A stretch of DNA of 64,000 nucleotides from Geodermatophilaceae bacterium URHA0031 (lineage in GTDB: Bacteria > Actinomycetota > Actinomycetes > Mycobacteriales > Geodermatophilaceae). The stretch lies in the NCBI GenBank assembly GCA_000620205.1, contig JHVP01000002.1, forward strand, positions 310,001-374,000, in the 5' to 3' direction. The notes under the pieces are model-generated. The model did not search any database. It was not told where the DNA came from and was given only the letters and a program-made list of their open reading frames with translations. This document shows positions 43,062 to 54,041 of the stretch, in pieces. Numbering within the stretch: position 1 is the first letter of the stretch; each line of letters opens with the position of its first letter. Position numbers and translations under genes: made by a program.

Positions 43062-44486
43062 GTGCGCCGACCTCCCCCGTTGCGCCTGCTGACCGCCACC
43101 GTCCTGCTGACCGCGATGCTCGTGCTGGGCGTGGCCGGCCCGGCGCTGGCCGAGGGGAGCCGGCCGACGGTGGACCCGTCGGCGCCGAGCCCCACCGCGC
43201 CCCCACCCGGCGGGCCACCGCAGGGCAGCGCGCCCGACGGGAGCACCGTCGGCGGCCCGGGGCTGGACACCCGTGGGATCGTCACGGTCCCCGGCGCGCC
43301 GGGGCTGCCGGCCGGGACGGACGCGCACGGCTGGCTGGTCGCCGACGCCGGCACCGGGGAGGTGCTGGCGGCGCAGGACCCGCACGGCCGCTACTACCCG
43401 GCGAGCACGCTCAAGACGCTCACCCTGCTGACCCTGGCGCCGGTCCTGGACCACGGGTTGGTCGTCGAGGGGACCACCGACGACGAGGCGGTCGAGGGCA
43501 GCCGGGTCGGGCTCGTCCACGGTGGGCAGTACCCGGTCGACCTGCTCTTCCGGGCGCTGGTCATGCAGTCGGGCAACGACGCGGCCAACGCGCTGGCCCG
43601 GGCCGCGGGCGGGGTGCAGGCCACCCTGGCGGCGATGAACGCAACCGCGGAGCGGATCGGCGCGTTCGACACGGTGGCCGGCACCCCGTCGGGGCTGGAC
43701 GTCGCCGGTCAGTCGTCCTCGCCCTACGACCTCGCGCTCGTCATGCGGCAGCTGGTCGCCGACCCGTACACGCTCGACGTGCTGCAGACCCGGACCGCGC
43801 AGATGCCCGGCGTCGCGGGCCTCACCGCCGGGTACCAGATCCAGAGCCAGGACACCCTGCTCGACAGCTATCCCGGCACGCTCGGCGGCAAGACCGGGTT
43901 CACCGACGCCGCCCGGCACACCTTCGTGGCCGCGGCCGAGCGCAACGGACGGCGGCTGGTGGTCAGCCTCATGCAGGCCGAGCGCCGACCGGTCCCCGAG
44001 CTGCAGCAGGCGATGAACCTGCTCGACTGGGGGTTCAGCACCGCGCCCGACGCCTCCGGGCTCGGCCGGCTGGTCGAGCCCGGCGAGGTGTCGGCGGTGA
44101 GCACCCCGGCGGTCCCCACCCCCACCGCGGCCGCGGACGGCCGGCTGTCAGCGGACGAGGCCGCGTCCGCCTCGGCGGCGACGGCCCGGCCCACCCCGCG
44201 GTCGGTCGCCCAGGAGACCGACCCCGGGTCGCCGGTCGTCCCGTTCGCGCTGGCCGGGGGCGCGCTGCTCATCGTGGCGGCCACGGTGCTCGGGGTGCGC
44301 CGGGCGCTGCACCCGGTGGCCGGCCCTCCTGCCGCCCGTCGCGGGGCAGCAGCCGGCTCACCAGCGCACCCACCAGGGCCCCCACCGCGAGCAGGCCGAA
44401 GGCCAGGCGCCCCGGCGCGGGAGCCGACGTCCGGGCCCGGTCCGGCGGGTGAGGGACCAGCGGCTGCTCCGGGCCGGACGAGGTAG
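43062..44486 (+). CDS. D-alanyl-D-alanine carboxypeptidase (S11 serine peptidase), membrane-anchored
   Basis: Trims peptidoglycan stem peptides outside the membrane. The 474-residue product has a signal peptide (LTATVLLTAMLVLGVAGPALA), a Pro-rich linker, then the penicillin-binding motifs: SxxK in ASTLK, SxN in SGNDAAN, and KTG in GGKTGFTDAARH. A C-terminal helix at about 392-412 (VVPFALAGGALLIVAATVLG) precedes an Arg/Pro/Gly-rich tail. The last 218 bases overlap the convergent YihY gene. The neighbourhood (dac, YihY, trpS) resembles Rv3330-Rv3336c of M. tuberculosis. Confidence 0.9.
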   Translation: MRRPPPLRLLTATVLLTAMLVLGVAGPALAEGSRPTVDPSAPSPTAPPPGGPPQGSAPDGSTVGGPGLDTRGIVTVPGAPGLPAGTDAHGWLVADAGTGEVLAAQDPHGRYYPASTLKTLTLLTLAPVLDHGLVVEGTTDDEAVEGSRVGLVHGGQYPVDLLFRALVMQSGNDAANALARAAGGVQATLAAMNATAERIGAFDTVAGTPSGLDVAGQSSSPYDLALVMRQLVADPYTLDVLQTRTAQMPGVAGLTAGYQIQSQDTLLDSYPGTLGGKTGFTDAARHTFVAAAERNGRRLVVSLMQAERRPVPELQQAMNLLDWGFSTAPDASGLGRLVEPGEVSAVSTPAVPTPTAAADGRLSADEAASASAATARPTPRSVAQETDPGSPVVPFALAGGALLIVAATVLGVRRALHPVAGPPAARRGAAAGSPAHPPGPPPRAGRRPGAPAREPTSGPGPAGEGPAAAPGRTR

Positions 44487-45438
44487 CCGCCCCGGCACCG
44501 GCCGGGTGCTCGACGGCGGGGATCGTCGCCGTCCAGGCGGCCGTGTAGAAGGCGAACCGGGCGACGACGTTGATCCAGACGACCAGCCCGACGACCCCGC
44601 CCAGGGTCTGCGCGGTCACGCTCGTGCCGATCCGGGTCAGGTACCAGTTGCCCGCGAGCTTGAGCACCTCGAACCCCACCGCCCCGAACACCGCGCCGGG
44701 CAGGAGCAGCCGGACCGGGGTGGGGTTGTCGGGGACGCCCTTCAGCAGCCAGAGGAACACCAGCACGTCGCCGGCCACGGCCAGCGCGATGGCCACCGAG
44801 CCGGTGAGCAGCGAGTACCCGGGGACCCCGTCGACACCCAGCAGCTCCAGCACCCGGGACGACGCCGCCGTCGCCCCGGTGGTGAGCGCGATGCTCAGCA
44901 CCCCGGCCGCGCCCAGCCCGAGCAGCGCCCCCAGGTCCTTGAGCTTGTCGGCGAGGAGGTCCGGCGGGTCGGGCCGGCCCCGCCACACGACGTCCATGCC
45001 GACCCGGAACTTGTCCACCGCCCCCAGGCCGACGAGCAGGAAGCCGACGAGGCCGATCACCCCGAAGGTCCCGGCCCGGTCGATCGCCGCACCGACCTGC
45101 TCGGCGAGCTCCTCGCCGGTCGACCCGGGCACCGCCTCCTGGATCCCGCGGATCAGCTGCTCCTCGAGCAGGGCGTTGCCCTGCAGCACGAACCCGGCCA
45201 CGGAGGCCACCAGCAGCAGCACCGGGAACAGTGCGAGGAAGACGTAGTAGGTGACCCCGGAGGCGAGCAGGTCGCCCTGCACCCGGTTGTAGCGCCCGCC
45301 GGCGTGGAGCAGGTGGTCCAGCCAGGGCCGGCGGTCCCGCTGGCGGCGGAGCAGGCCGCGGGCGGCGGCCAGCCCCCGGCTGACGGGGTCGGTCAGCGGG
45401 GCGGGCCGGTCAGCGGGTACTCGCGGGCCACGGCCCAC
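44269..45438 (-). CDS. YihY/BrkB-family membrane protein
   Basis: Integral membrane protein with six core helices. The family pattern is clear: RPWLDHLLHAGGRYNRVQGD, then SGVTYYVFLALFPVLLLVAS, and near the end VWINVVARFAFYTAAWTA. A further C-terminal hydrophobic stretch (LAFGLLAVGALVGALVSRLL) lies in the part that overlaps the carboxypeptidase gene. The start is uncertain: GTG 45438 (389 residues) overlaps the RNA ligase gene; CTG 45396, exactly overlapping the ligase stop, would fit family N termini better; GTG near 45292 is too short. Function in bacteria is unsettled. Confidence 0.82.
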   Translation of the reverse strand: MGRGPRVPADRPAPLTDPVSRGLAAARGLLRRQRDRRPWLDHLLHAGGRYNRVQGDLLASGVTYYVFLALFPVLLLVASVAGFVLQGNALLEEQLIRGIQEAVPGSTGEELAEQVGAAIDRAGTFGVIGLVGFLLVGLGAVDKFRVGMDVVWRGRPDPPDLLADKLKDLGALLGLGAAGVLSIALTTGATAASSRVLELLGVDGVPGYSLLTGSVAIALAVAGDVLVFLWLLKGVPDNPTPVRLLLPGAVFGAVGFEVLKLAGNWYLTRIGTSVTAQTLGGVVGLVVWINVVARFAFYTAAWTATIPAVEHPAGAGAATSSGPEQPLVPHPPDRARTSAPAPGRLAFGLLAVGALVGALVSRLLPRDGRQEGRPPGAAPGAPRAPWPPR

Positions 45439-45989
45439 GCGCCGTCGGGCAGTTGCTCGAACTCGGTGAAGGAGGAGACCCGGAACTCCGCCTGCAGCTC
45501 CGCCAGCCCGGCCGAGGCCATGTCGAGCATGTCGGTCGGGACGTCGTGGGCCACGGTCACGTGCGGGTGATACGGGAAGGACAGCGGCCGGGCCAGCGGT
45601 CCGCGGCGCACGTCTCCGGCGATCCGCGCGCACTCCGCCACCCCCCGGGCGACCGCGACGAACACGACCTCGGAGACCGGGCGGAAGGTGTCCGTGCCGG
45701 CCAGGTGCAGGTCGAAGGGGGCGTGCGCGGCGGCCACCGCGGCGAGGTGGGTGGTGATCGCGGCCCGGTCCTCCACCAGCACCTCGGTCGGCGGCAGCAG
45801 CGTCACGTGCGGCGGCACCAGGCTGGCCTGCGGGTCGCCGCACTTGCCCCGCCACTCCACCAGCAGCTGCGCCCACGGCTCCGGGATCGACACCACCACG
45901 CCCAGCACGGCGGTCTCCGGTTCCGTCCGCGGGACGGGGATCGACCTGTGCACGAAGGTGTCATCGGCGCGCAGCGGTCGGTCGGTCAC
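45393..45989 (-). CDS. 2'-5' RNA ligase family protein (2H phosphoesterase)
   Basis: A 198-residue protein with the two HxT motifs that define 2H phosphoesterases: PPHVTLLPP near residue 65 and HPHVTVAH near residue 145. Such enzymes act on 2',3'-cyclic or 2'-5' linked nucleotides; the physiological substrate is unclear. GTG 45989 is one base short of the trpS stop, so it is probably cotranscribed with trpS, with YihY downstream. Confidence 0.87.
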   Translation of the reverse strand: MTDRPLRADDTFVHRSIPVPRTEPETAVLGVVVSIPEPWAQLLVEWRGKCGDPQASLVPPHVTLLPPTEVLVEDRAAITTHLAAVAAAHAPFDLHLAGTDTFRPVSEVVFVAVARGVAECARIAGDVRRGPLARPLSFPYHPHVTVAHDVPTDMLDMASAGLAELQAEFRVSSFTEFEQLPDGAWAVAREYPLTGPPR

Positions 45990-45990
45990 G

Positions 45991-47040
<1,050 letters not shown>

Positions 47041-48165
47041 TCAGGTGCCCGCGGCCCCTGCGGGCTCGCTGGTCAGGACCTCGTCCAGCGCGCCGAGGAA
47101 GACGTCGTCCTCCTCCGGGGTCCCGACGGTCACCCGCAGCCCCTCGCCGGCGAACGGGCGGGTGATCACCGCCCGTGCCTCCAGCGCCGCCGCGACGTCG
47201 GTGGTGCGCTCCCCCAGCGGCAGCCAGACGAAGTTGGCCTGGCTGTCGGCGACCGCGAGGCCGCGGCGGCGCAGCTCCCCGGTCAGCCGGGCCCGCTCGG
47301 TGACGACGGCGACGCAGCGCGCCCGCACCTCGTCCTCGCTGGCCAGCGCGGCCACCGCGGCGGCCTGCGCGAGGCTCGAGACGCTGAACGGCACGTGGGT
47401 GCGGCGGACGGCGTCGGCGACGGCCGGGTCCTCGGCGAGCAGGTAGCCCACCCGGAGCCCGGCCAGGCCCCAGGCCTTGGAGAAGGTGCGCAGCACCGCG
47501 ACGTTGGGCCGCCCGCGCATCAGCTCGACGCCGTCGGGCACGTCGGGGTCGGTGACGAACTCGCGGTAGGCCTCGTCCAGGACGACCAGGGTGGAGGTGG
47601 GCACCTCGTCGAGGAAGCGCTCCAGCTCCGGCCGGCGCACCGCCGTCCCGGTGGGGTTGTTCGGGTTGCAGACGAAGACCAGCCGGGTCGTCCCGTCGAT
47701 GGCCGCGGCCAGCGCGGGCAGGTCGTGGGTGTCCGGCGCCGCGCCGGGCGACCCGGGGACGAGCGGCACCTGCTGGGTGCGGGCGCCGGCGACCTGGGCG
47801 AGCAGCGGGTACATCTCGAAGGACCGCCAGGCGAAGGCGATGCTGGTGCCCGGGTCGTTGTAGGCCTGGGCCAGCTGCTGGCAGACGGTGACCGCACCGC
47901 AGCCGGCCGCCACCTGCGCCGGCTCGACGCCGTACCGCTCGGCCAGCGCCGCGGTGAGCACGGCCGCACCGTTGTCCGGGTACCGGTTGGTCTCCGCGGC
48001 GGTGGCGGCGATGGCCTGCAGCACCGCCGGCAGCGGGGGGAACGCGACCTCGTTGCTGGCCAGCTTCACGGCGCGCTCGACACCGATCTCCCGGGCCAGG
48101 TCGGCGGGGTTGCGACCGGGGCGGTACGCCGGCATCGCGGCCACGGCGGGACGTGCGCTGACCAC
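47041..48165 (-). CDS. HisC-like aminotransferase (histidinol-phosphate or aromatic amino acid)
   Basis: PLP-dependent class I/II aminotransferase of 374 residues. It has KLASNEVAFPP, VFVCNPNNPTG, LVVLDEAYREF, the PLP lysine in RTFSKAWGLAGLRVGY, and a C-terminal Arg (RPFAGEGLRVTVG). GTG 48165 follows GGAGGAGGAG by about six bases. The family includes HisC and the aromatic aminotransferase Pat, which differ little in motifs. Absence of other his genes and the proximity of trpS lean slightly toward Pat. Confidence 0.88.
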   Translation of the reverse strand: MVSARPAVAAMPAYRPGRNPADLAREIGVERAVKLASNEVAFPPLPAVLQAIAATAAETNRYPDNGAAVLTAALAERYGVEPAQVAAGCGAVTVCQQLAQAYNDPGTSIAFAWRSFEMYPLLAQVAGARTQQVPLVPGSPGAAPDTHDLPALAAAIDGTTRLVFVCNPNNPTGTAVRRPELERFLDEVPTSTLVVLDEAYREFVTDPDVPDGVELMRGRPNVAVLRTFSKAWGLAGLRVGYLLAEDPAVADAVRRTHVPFSVSSLAQAAAVAALASEDEVRARCVAVVTERARLTGELRRRGLAVADSQANFVWLPLGERTTDVAAALEARAVITRPFAGEGLRVTVGTPEEDDVFLGALDEVLTSEPAGAAGT

Positions 48166-48216
48166 GCGGGCTCCTCCTCCGCACGTCCGGGCCGCACCCC
48201 CGGACGGGGCGCTGTC

Positions 48217-48222
48217 TAGGCT
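48217..48222 (+). promoter_or_regulatory. Putative -10 box for leaderless galE mRNA
   Basis: TAGGCT ends six bases before the galE ATG. The 63-base region also serves the divergent aminotransferase gene. Confidence 0.5.
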
Positions 48223-48228
48223 CGCACC

Positions 48229-49182
<954 letters not shown>

Positions 49183-49185
49183 CGC

Positions 49186-50523
49186 CTACCTGCGGGTGGG
49201 GGTCTGCGGGGTCGGCTCGGCCGGGTCGGCGTCCTGCTGCGGCGCCGCGCCGACCGAGATCCGGGCGATCCGCCGTCCGTCGAGCTCGAGCACGGTGAGC
49301 GTGCGCCCCTCGACGTCGACGGTGTCCCCCACGACCGGCAGCCGGCCGAGCTCGGCCAGCACGTAGCCCGCCACCGTCTCGTAGGGCCCCTCGGGGAGCT
49401 CGAGCCCGGTGGCCTCGGCGAAGTCGTCGAGGTTCCACAGCCCGTCGACCTCGTGCGGCCCCTCGGCCGGCTCGTCGGACTCGGCGGTGACGTCGTCGTC
49501 GTACTCGTCGTAGATGTCCCCGATGACCTCCTCGATGAGGTCCTCGAGGGTGACGATCCCGTCGGTGCCGCCGTACTCGTCGACCACGATCGCGAAGTGC
49601 CGGTTCTCCTTGCGCATCTCCGACAGGGCCGTCAGCACCCGGGCCGTGCCGGGCAGCCGCTTCACCTCGCGCGCCAGGTCGCCGACGGTCGCGGCGCGGC
49701 CGGCCGGGTGGTTGGGCAGGAACAGGTCGCGCACGTGCACGAAGCCGACGACGTCGTCCTCGTTGCGGCCGGCGACCGGGTACCGGGACCAGCTGGAGTC
49801 GGCGACCTGCTTGGCCGCGCGGCTGGCGGTGGTGCCGGCGTCGAGGAAGTGCACCTCGGTGCGCGGGGTCATCACCTCGCGCACCTCCCGGTCACCGGCG
49901 CGGAAGACCTCGTCGATCAGCCGGCGCTCGTCGGAGGACAGCGACTCGTGCGCCGCGACCAGGTCGCGCAGCTCCTCCTGGCTGATCGACTCACCGCTGG
50001 CCCGGGGGTCACCGCCGAGCAGCCGCACCAGCACGTTGGTCGACGCCGAGAGGAACCAGATGATCGGCCGGAACAGCTTCGCGATCGCGTTGAGCGGGGC
50101 GGCCACGAGCAGCGAGAACCCCTCGGCGCGCTGCAGCGCCAGCCGCTTGGGGGTCAGCTCACCGACGACCAGCGACAGGTAGCTGATCGCGATGGTCACG
50201 ACCACGAAGGCGAGCGGGTCGGCCAGGCTGCGGGACATCCCGAGGCTGCCGACCGCCCAGTCGGCCAGCGGCGTCGACAGGGTGCTCGCGCCGAACGCGG
50301 CGGAGAAGAAGCCGGCCAGGGTGACGCCGACCTGGACGGCGGCGAGGAACTGGTTGGGGTCGCCGAGGAGCTTGTTCAGCGCCTGCCCGCGGCGCCCCGT
50401 CTCGGCGAGGGCACGGACCTGGGACTCACGGAGGGACACCAGTGCGATCTCGGCGCCGGAGAAGGCGCCCCCGATCAGCACGAAGGCGATCACCATGACG
50501 ATGTTGAGCCAGACGTCGCTCAC
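49186..50523 (-). CDS. CNNM/CorC-type hemolysin-family membrane protein with CBS pair
   Basis: A 445-residue protein. DUF21/CNNM membrane domain at 1-175 (FVLIGGAFSGAEIALVSLRE; GVTLAGFFSAAFGAS; GELTPKRLALQ). Then a CBS pair at about 200-330 (REVMTPRTEVHFLDA; FAIVVDEYGGTDGIVTLEDL). The C-terminal CorC_HlyC domain is at about 350-430. It is linked in other bacteria to Mg2+/Co2+ efflux or Mg2+ homeostasis. GTG 50523 has GGAGGAG upstream. It is divergent from the CAP-domain gene. Confidence 0.9.
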   Translation of the reverse strand: MSDVWLNIVMVIAFVLIGGAFSGAEIALVSLRESQVRALAETGRRGQALNKLLGDPNQFLAAVQVGVTLAGFFSAAFGASTLSTPLADWAVGSLGMSRSLADPLAFVVVTIAISYLSLVVGELTPKRLALQRAEGFSLLVAAPLNAIAKLFRPIIWFLSASTNVLVRLLGGDPRASGESISQEELRDLVAAHESLSSDERRLIDEVFRAGDREVREVMTPRTEVHFLDAGTTASRAAKQVADSSWSRYPVAGRNEDDVVGFVHVRDLFLPNHPAGRAATVGDLAREVKRLPGTARVLTALSEMRKENRHFAIVVDEYGGTDGIVTLEDLIEEVIGDIYDEYDDDVTAESDEPAEGPHEVDGLWNLDDFAEATGLELPEGPYETVAGYVLAELGRLPVVGDTVDVEGRTLTVLELDGRRIARISVGAAPQQDADPAEPTPQTPTRR

Positions 50524-50708
50524 GAGCGGCGTGCTCCTCCAAGATGTGGTCCTCGACGGGGGTGTCCCGTGATCGACCACGGTAGTGGCTGCGGCAGCGC
50601 GCAGATTCGCTGGATCAATGGCCCAGCCCGCCGGAGTGTTCCCCGAACGACACTCCGGTGACCGAACGCACCCGGTTACGCTCTCTGGGTAACGATTCGT
50701 GACCTGCC

Positions 50709-51662
50709 GTGAGGACCTCCATCGTGCCCGTCCGCTCTGTCCCACCGTCCGCTCGACTGCGGGGGTGGCGCCGGCTGTGGGCGCCGCTGGCGCTCTCCTG
50801 CTCCGTGGGCTCGGTGGCGCTCACCGCCGCGATCGGCGGGGGGTCGCTGCCGGGCATGGACGACGCCTCGCACGACACGGCCCTGCAGCAGAGCCGCGTG
50901 GCACCGGCGCCGCCGATGACGACGAGCAGCAGCCCGTCGTCCCCGGTCGCGCCGGCCGTGGTCCCGCCGACGTCGCCCACCACGGTGTCGCCCACCACTG
51001 TGCCGCCCACCACGGTGCCGCCCACCACGGTGCCGCCGACGTCGGTGCCGCCCAGCTCGACGGCGCCGCACCCCAGCGCCGGGGCGACGACCAGCGCTGC
51101 GCCGGCGGCCCGGCCGAAGGCGACCTCCTCCGCACCGGCGACGGGCTCGACCTCCACCGCGCCGACCCCTGTCGCGACCACGACCACGACCACGCCGGCT
51201 CCCGCTCCCGCACGTGGTCCCGCACCGGCCCCGGCGCCCGTGCTCACCACCGCGCCCGCACCGGCTCCCGCCGCTCCGGCAGCCGCACCCGGGTTGGAAG
51301 GGCAGGTGCTCGCCCTCGTCAACGCGCAGCGGGCGACGGCCGGGTGCGCCCCGGTCACCGCCGATGACCGGCTGGCCGCGGTCGCCCGGGCGCACAGCGC
51401 CGACATGCGGGACCGCCGCTTCTTCTCGCACACCAACCCCGACGGGCTCGACCCGTTCGCCCGGGCGCGGGCGGCCGGCATCAGCTACGCGCGGGCCGAG
51501 AACATCGCCTACGGGCAGCCCGACCCGGCCGCCGTCATGGCGGCCTGGATGAACAGCACCGGGCACCGGCAGAACATCCTGAACTGCCAGCTGCGCACGC
51601 TGGGGGTCGGCGTCGCCCAGGGTGCCGGCGGCCCGTGGTGGACCCAGCTCTTCGGCGGCTGA
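50709..51662 (+). CDS. Secreted CAP/SCP-domain protein with Pro/Thr linker
   Basis: A 317-residue exported protein. A positively charged N terminus (RLRGWRRLW) and a hydrophobic segment (LALSCSVGSVALTAAI) act as signal or anchor. About 130 residues of low-complexity Pro/Thr/Ala linker follow, with TTVPP repeats. The CAP domain covers about 195-315 (LALVNAQRATAGCAPVT; HSADMRDRRFFSHTNPDG; AENIAYG; STGHRQNIL). CAP proteins are secreted and often cell-wall associated, of mixed function. GTG 50709 is listed; GTG 50724, with GAGG at 50711-50714, has the better binding site. Confidence 0.88.
   Translation: MRTSIVPVRSVPPSARLRGWRRLWAPLALSCSVGSVALTAAIGGGSLPGMDDASHDTALQQSRVAPAPPMTTSSSPSSPVAPAVVPPTSPTTVSPTTVPPTTVPPTTVPPTSVPPSSTAPHPSAGATTSAAPAARPKATSSAPATGSTSTAPTPVATTTTTTPAPAPARGPAPAPAPVLTTAPAPAPAAPAAAPGLEGQVLALVNAQRATAGCAPVTADDRLAAVARAHSADMRDRRFFSHTNPDGLDPFARARAAGISYARAENIAYGQPDPAAVMAAWMNSTGHRQNILNCQLRTLGVGVAQGAGGPWWTQLFGG
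50973..51047 (+). repeat. 15-bp tandem repeat in the CAP-protein linker
   Basis: Five units of consensus CCGCCCACCACGGTG, encoding (S/P)PTTV. The last unit diverges (PPTSV). Unit number is likely to vary between strains, changing the reach of the CAP domain. Confidence 0.8.
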
Positions 51663-51676
51663 TCAACGGCGGGGTG

Positions 51677-51739
51677 TGATCACCTCGGGCTGGTGGCGGT
51701 CAAGCCGCGCCGGTGACGACCACCAGCCCGAGGTGGTCA
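51677..51739. repeat. Long palindrome, copy 1 (shared with 52669-52730)
   Basis: Arms at 51677-51696 (TGATCACCTCGGGCTGGTGG) and 51720-51739 pair over 20 bases with one G-T wobble. A GTCA/TGAC inner stem is inside the 23-base loop. The right arm contains the stop codon of the DUF559 gene. It separates convergent CAP and DUF559 genes and could end either transcript. Confidence 0.8.
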
Positions 51740-52615
51740 CCCGAGTGCGGCGCGGAGCCGGGCCAGGAGCAGCTCGGGGCGGTGCAGGTCCGCGGCGGTG
51801 ACGAACACGACCCGCCAGCCCGCCGCGGTGAGCCGGTTCAGGCGGTCCCGGTCCCGCCGGAACTGCCCGGGCTCGGCGTGCCACAGCCCGTCGTACTCCA
51901 GCGCCAGCCGCTGGGCGACCCAGGCGAAGTCCACCCGGGCGACGAACGTCGGGCCGTCCCGGACCTCGAACTGGGCGACCGGGTCCGGCAGGTCGCTCGC
52001 ACCGAGCACCAGGCGCAGTCGCGTCTCCTGCGGGGACTCCGCCAGCCCGTCCGCCAGCGTCACCGCCTTCCGCGCCGCCCTGCTCCCACGGCACCGGGGC
52101 AGCGCGGCGACGGCGGCGCGCACGTCGGCCAGCCCGACGACCCGCGCGGCCACGAGCTGGTCGAGCAGGACGACGGCATCCTCCAGCGGTCCCTGCCGAG
52201 CCAGGTCGACGGCCGTCCGGACCGGCGCGGTCCAGCGGAGGACGGGGCCGCGGCCGACGACGTCCCCGCGCAGCGGCGCGGAGCGGACGTGCGCCCCGGG
52301 CGCGGGATCCCAACGCACCCCGGGCGGGACCACCACGTGCACCGGGTCCGCCGGACCGGCAGCGTCGGTCAGGCCGTTCAGCACGGCTGCCGTACGGCCG
52401 CCGAGCGCCGCGCCGCGGGGCATGACGAGAGCCACTGCCCGGGCGTGCAGCTCGTGGGTGTCCGGCTCGCGCGCGTCCGCGTAGACGTCCTCCCGGAGGC
52501 GCCGCCACGCGCTGCTGCGCAGCTGACCCCGTGTCAGCACGCCGCTGTCGACCGCCCAGGTGCCTCGGAAGACGCGCCCGCGCAGCACCGGCGGACGGTG
52601 GGGCGGTCGCGACAC
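51737..52615 (-). CDS. DUF559 / AbiEi-like protein with Vsr-type endonuclease fold
   Basis: A 292-residue protein. The N-terminal 90 residues look like the winged-helix of AbiEi-type proteins (GVLTRGQLRSSAWRRLREDV). The C-terminal 110 residues are DUF559, a PD-(D/E)xK/Vsr-like fold: ESPQETRLRLVL, ARVDFAWVAQRLALEYDGLW, then RDRDRLNRLTAAGWRVVFVT. The conserved E, D, and E-x-D pattern is intact. This class is frequent in actinobacteria and its activity is largely untested. It starts at GTG 52615 without a clear binding site. Near-identical palindromes flank it. Confidence 0.82.
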   Translation of the reverse strand: MSRPPHRPPVLRGRVFRGTWAVDSGVLTRGQLRSSAWRRLREDVYADAREPDTHELHARAVALVMPRGAALGGRTAAVLNGLTDAAGPADPVHVVVPPGVRWDPAPGAHVRSAPLRGDVVGRGPVLRWTAPVRTAVDLARQGPLEDAVVLLDQLVAARVVGLADVRAAVAALPRCRGSRAARKAVTLADGLAESPQETRLRLVLGASDLPDPVAQFEVRDGPTFVARVDFAWVAQRLALEYDGLWHAEPGQFRRDRDRLNRLTAAGWRVVFVTAADLHRPELLLARLRAALG

Positions 52616-52668
52616 GGCTCGAGCGTGCCCGGCGGGCGGCGACCGCCGCTGGCGTCGTCCACAGGCTC

Positions 52669-52730
52669 GATCATCTCGGGCTGGTGGCGGTCATGCCGCG
52701 CCGGTGACGACCACCAGCCCGAGGTGATCA
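52669..52730. repeat. Long palindrome, copy 2 (shared with 51677-51739)
   Basis: Arms 52669-52687 and 52711-52729 pair over 19 bases with one wobble. About 60 bases match copy 1 with three substitutions, one in each arm and one in the loop. It lies between the DUF559 start and the icd terminator. Confidence 0.8.
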
Positions 52731-52754
52731 CCCGCCCCGCCCCCCGGACGCAGC

Positions 52755-52787
52755 GCGGCCCCCTCACCCGGGAGGTGAGGGGGCCGC
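52755..52787 (-). terminator. icd terminator hairpin
   Basis: A perfect 14-bp stem, GCGGCCCCCTCACC (52755-52768) with 52774-52787, and a five-base loop, 14 bases after the icd stop. There is no long T run, as is common for actinobacterial terminators. Confidence 0.75.
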
Positions 52788-52801
52788 GGTCACGGGGTTC
52801 C

Positions 52802-54016
52802 TTACGCCATCGCCTTCTGCAGGTTGGCGTCGATGGCCGCCAGGAAGTCCTGGGTGGTCAGCCAGGGACTGTCCTTGCTGATCAGCAGGGCCAGGTCCTT
52901 GGTCATCTGACCGCCCTCGACGGTCTCGACGCAGACCCGCTCGAGGGTCTCCGCGAACCGGGTCACCTCGGGGGTGCCGTCGAGCACGCCACGGTGGGCC
53001 AGGCCACGGGTCCAGGCGAAGATCGACGCGATCGGGTTGGTCGAGGTCTCCTTGCCCTGCTGGTGCTGGCGGTAGTGCCGGGTCACCGTGCCGTGGGCGG
53101 CCTCGGCCTCGACGGTCTTGCCGTCCGGGGTGGCCAGGACCGAGGTCATCAGACCCAGCGAGCCGAAGCCCTGGGCCACGGTGTCGGACTGCACGTCACC
53201 GTCGTAGTTCTTGCACGCCCAGACGTAGCCGCCCTCCCACTTCAGCGAGGCGGCGACCATGTCGTCGATGAGGCGGTGCTCGTAGGTGATCCCGGCCGCG
53301 TCGAACTGCTCCTTGAACTCGGCCTGGAACGTCTCCTCGAAGATGTCCTTGAACCGGCCGTCGTAGGCCTTGAGGATCGTGTTCTTGGTCGACAGGTAGA
53401 CCGGGTAGCCGCGGTTGAGCCCGTAGTTCAGCGAGGCGCGGGCGAAGTCCCGGATCGAGTCGTCGAGGTTGTACATCGAGAGCGAGACGCCGGCGCCGGG
53501 GGCCTGGAAGACCTCGCGCTCGATCGGCTCGCCGCCGTCCTCGGGGGTGAAGACGACCTTCAGCGTGCCCGCGGAGGGGAACGTGAAGTCGGTGGCGCGG
53601 TACTGGTCGCCGTAGGCGTGGCGGCCGATGATGATCGGCTTGGTCCAGCCCGGCACCAGCCGCGGGACGTTCTGCATGATGATCGGCTCCCGGAAGATGA
53701 CCCCGCCGAGGATGTTGCGGATCGTCCCGTTCGGGGAGCGCCACATCTTCTTCAGGCCGAACTCCTCCACCCGGGCCTCGTCCGGGGTGATGGTGGCGCA
53801 CTTGACGCCGACACCGTGCTGCTTGATGGCGTTGGCCGCGTCGATCGTGACCTGGTCGTCGGTCGCGTCGCGGTTCTCCATGCCGAGGTCGTAGTACTCG
53901 AGGTCGACGTCGAGGTACGGGAGGATCAGCTGGTCCTTGATGAACTGCCAGATGATCCGGGTCATCTCGTCGCCGTCGAGCTCGACGACCTTGCCCTCGA
54001 CCTTGATCTTGCTCAC
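52802..54016 (-). CDS. icd: NADP-dependent isocitrate dehydrogenase (homodimeric, eukaryote-like)
   Basis: Oxidative decarboxylation of isocitrate to 2-oxoglutarate in the TCA cycle. The 404-residue product belongs to the type II group ([67 protein letters not shown]), not the 740-residue monomeric type. The start is GTG 54016 with AAGGAG upstream. It follows mdh with a covarying hairpin between, suggesting separate or attenuated transcripts. Confidence 0.95.
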   Translation of the reverse strand: MSKIKVEGKVVELDGDEMTRIIWQFIKDQLILPYLDVDLEYYDLGMENRDATDDQVTIDAANAIKQHGVGVKCATITPDEARVEEFGLKKMWRSPNGTIRNILGGVIFREPIIMQNVPRLVPGWTKPIIIGRHAYGDQYRATDFTFPSAGTLKVVFTPEDGGEPIEREVFQAPGAGVSLSMYNLDDSIRDFARASLNYGLNRGYPVYLSTKNTILKAYDGRFKDIFEETFQAEFKEQFDAAGITYEHRLIDDMVAASLKWEGGYVWACKNYDGDVQSDTVAQGFGSLGLMTSVLATPDGKTVEAEAAHGTVTRHYRQHQQGKETSTNPIASIFAWTRGLAHRGVLDGTPEVTRFAETLERVCVETVEGGQMTKDLALLISKDSPWLTTQDFLAAIDANLQKAMA

Positions 54017-54041
54017 AGACTTCTTCTCCTTGTGCTCTTTT

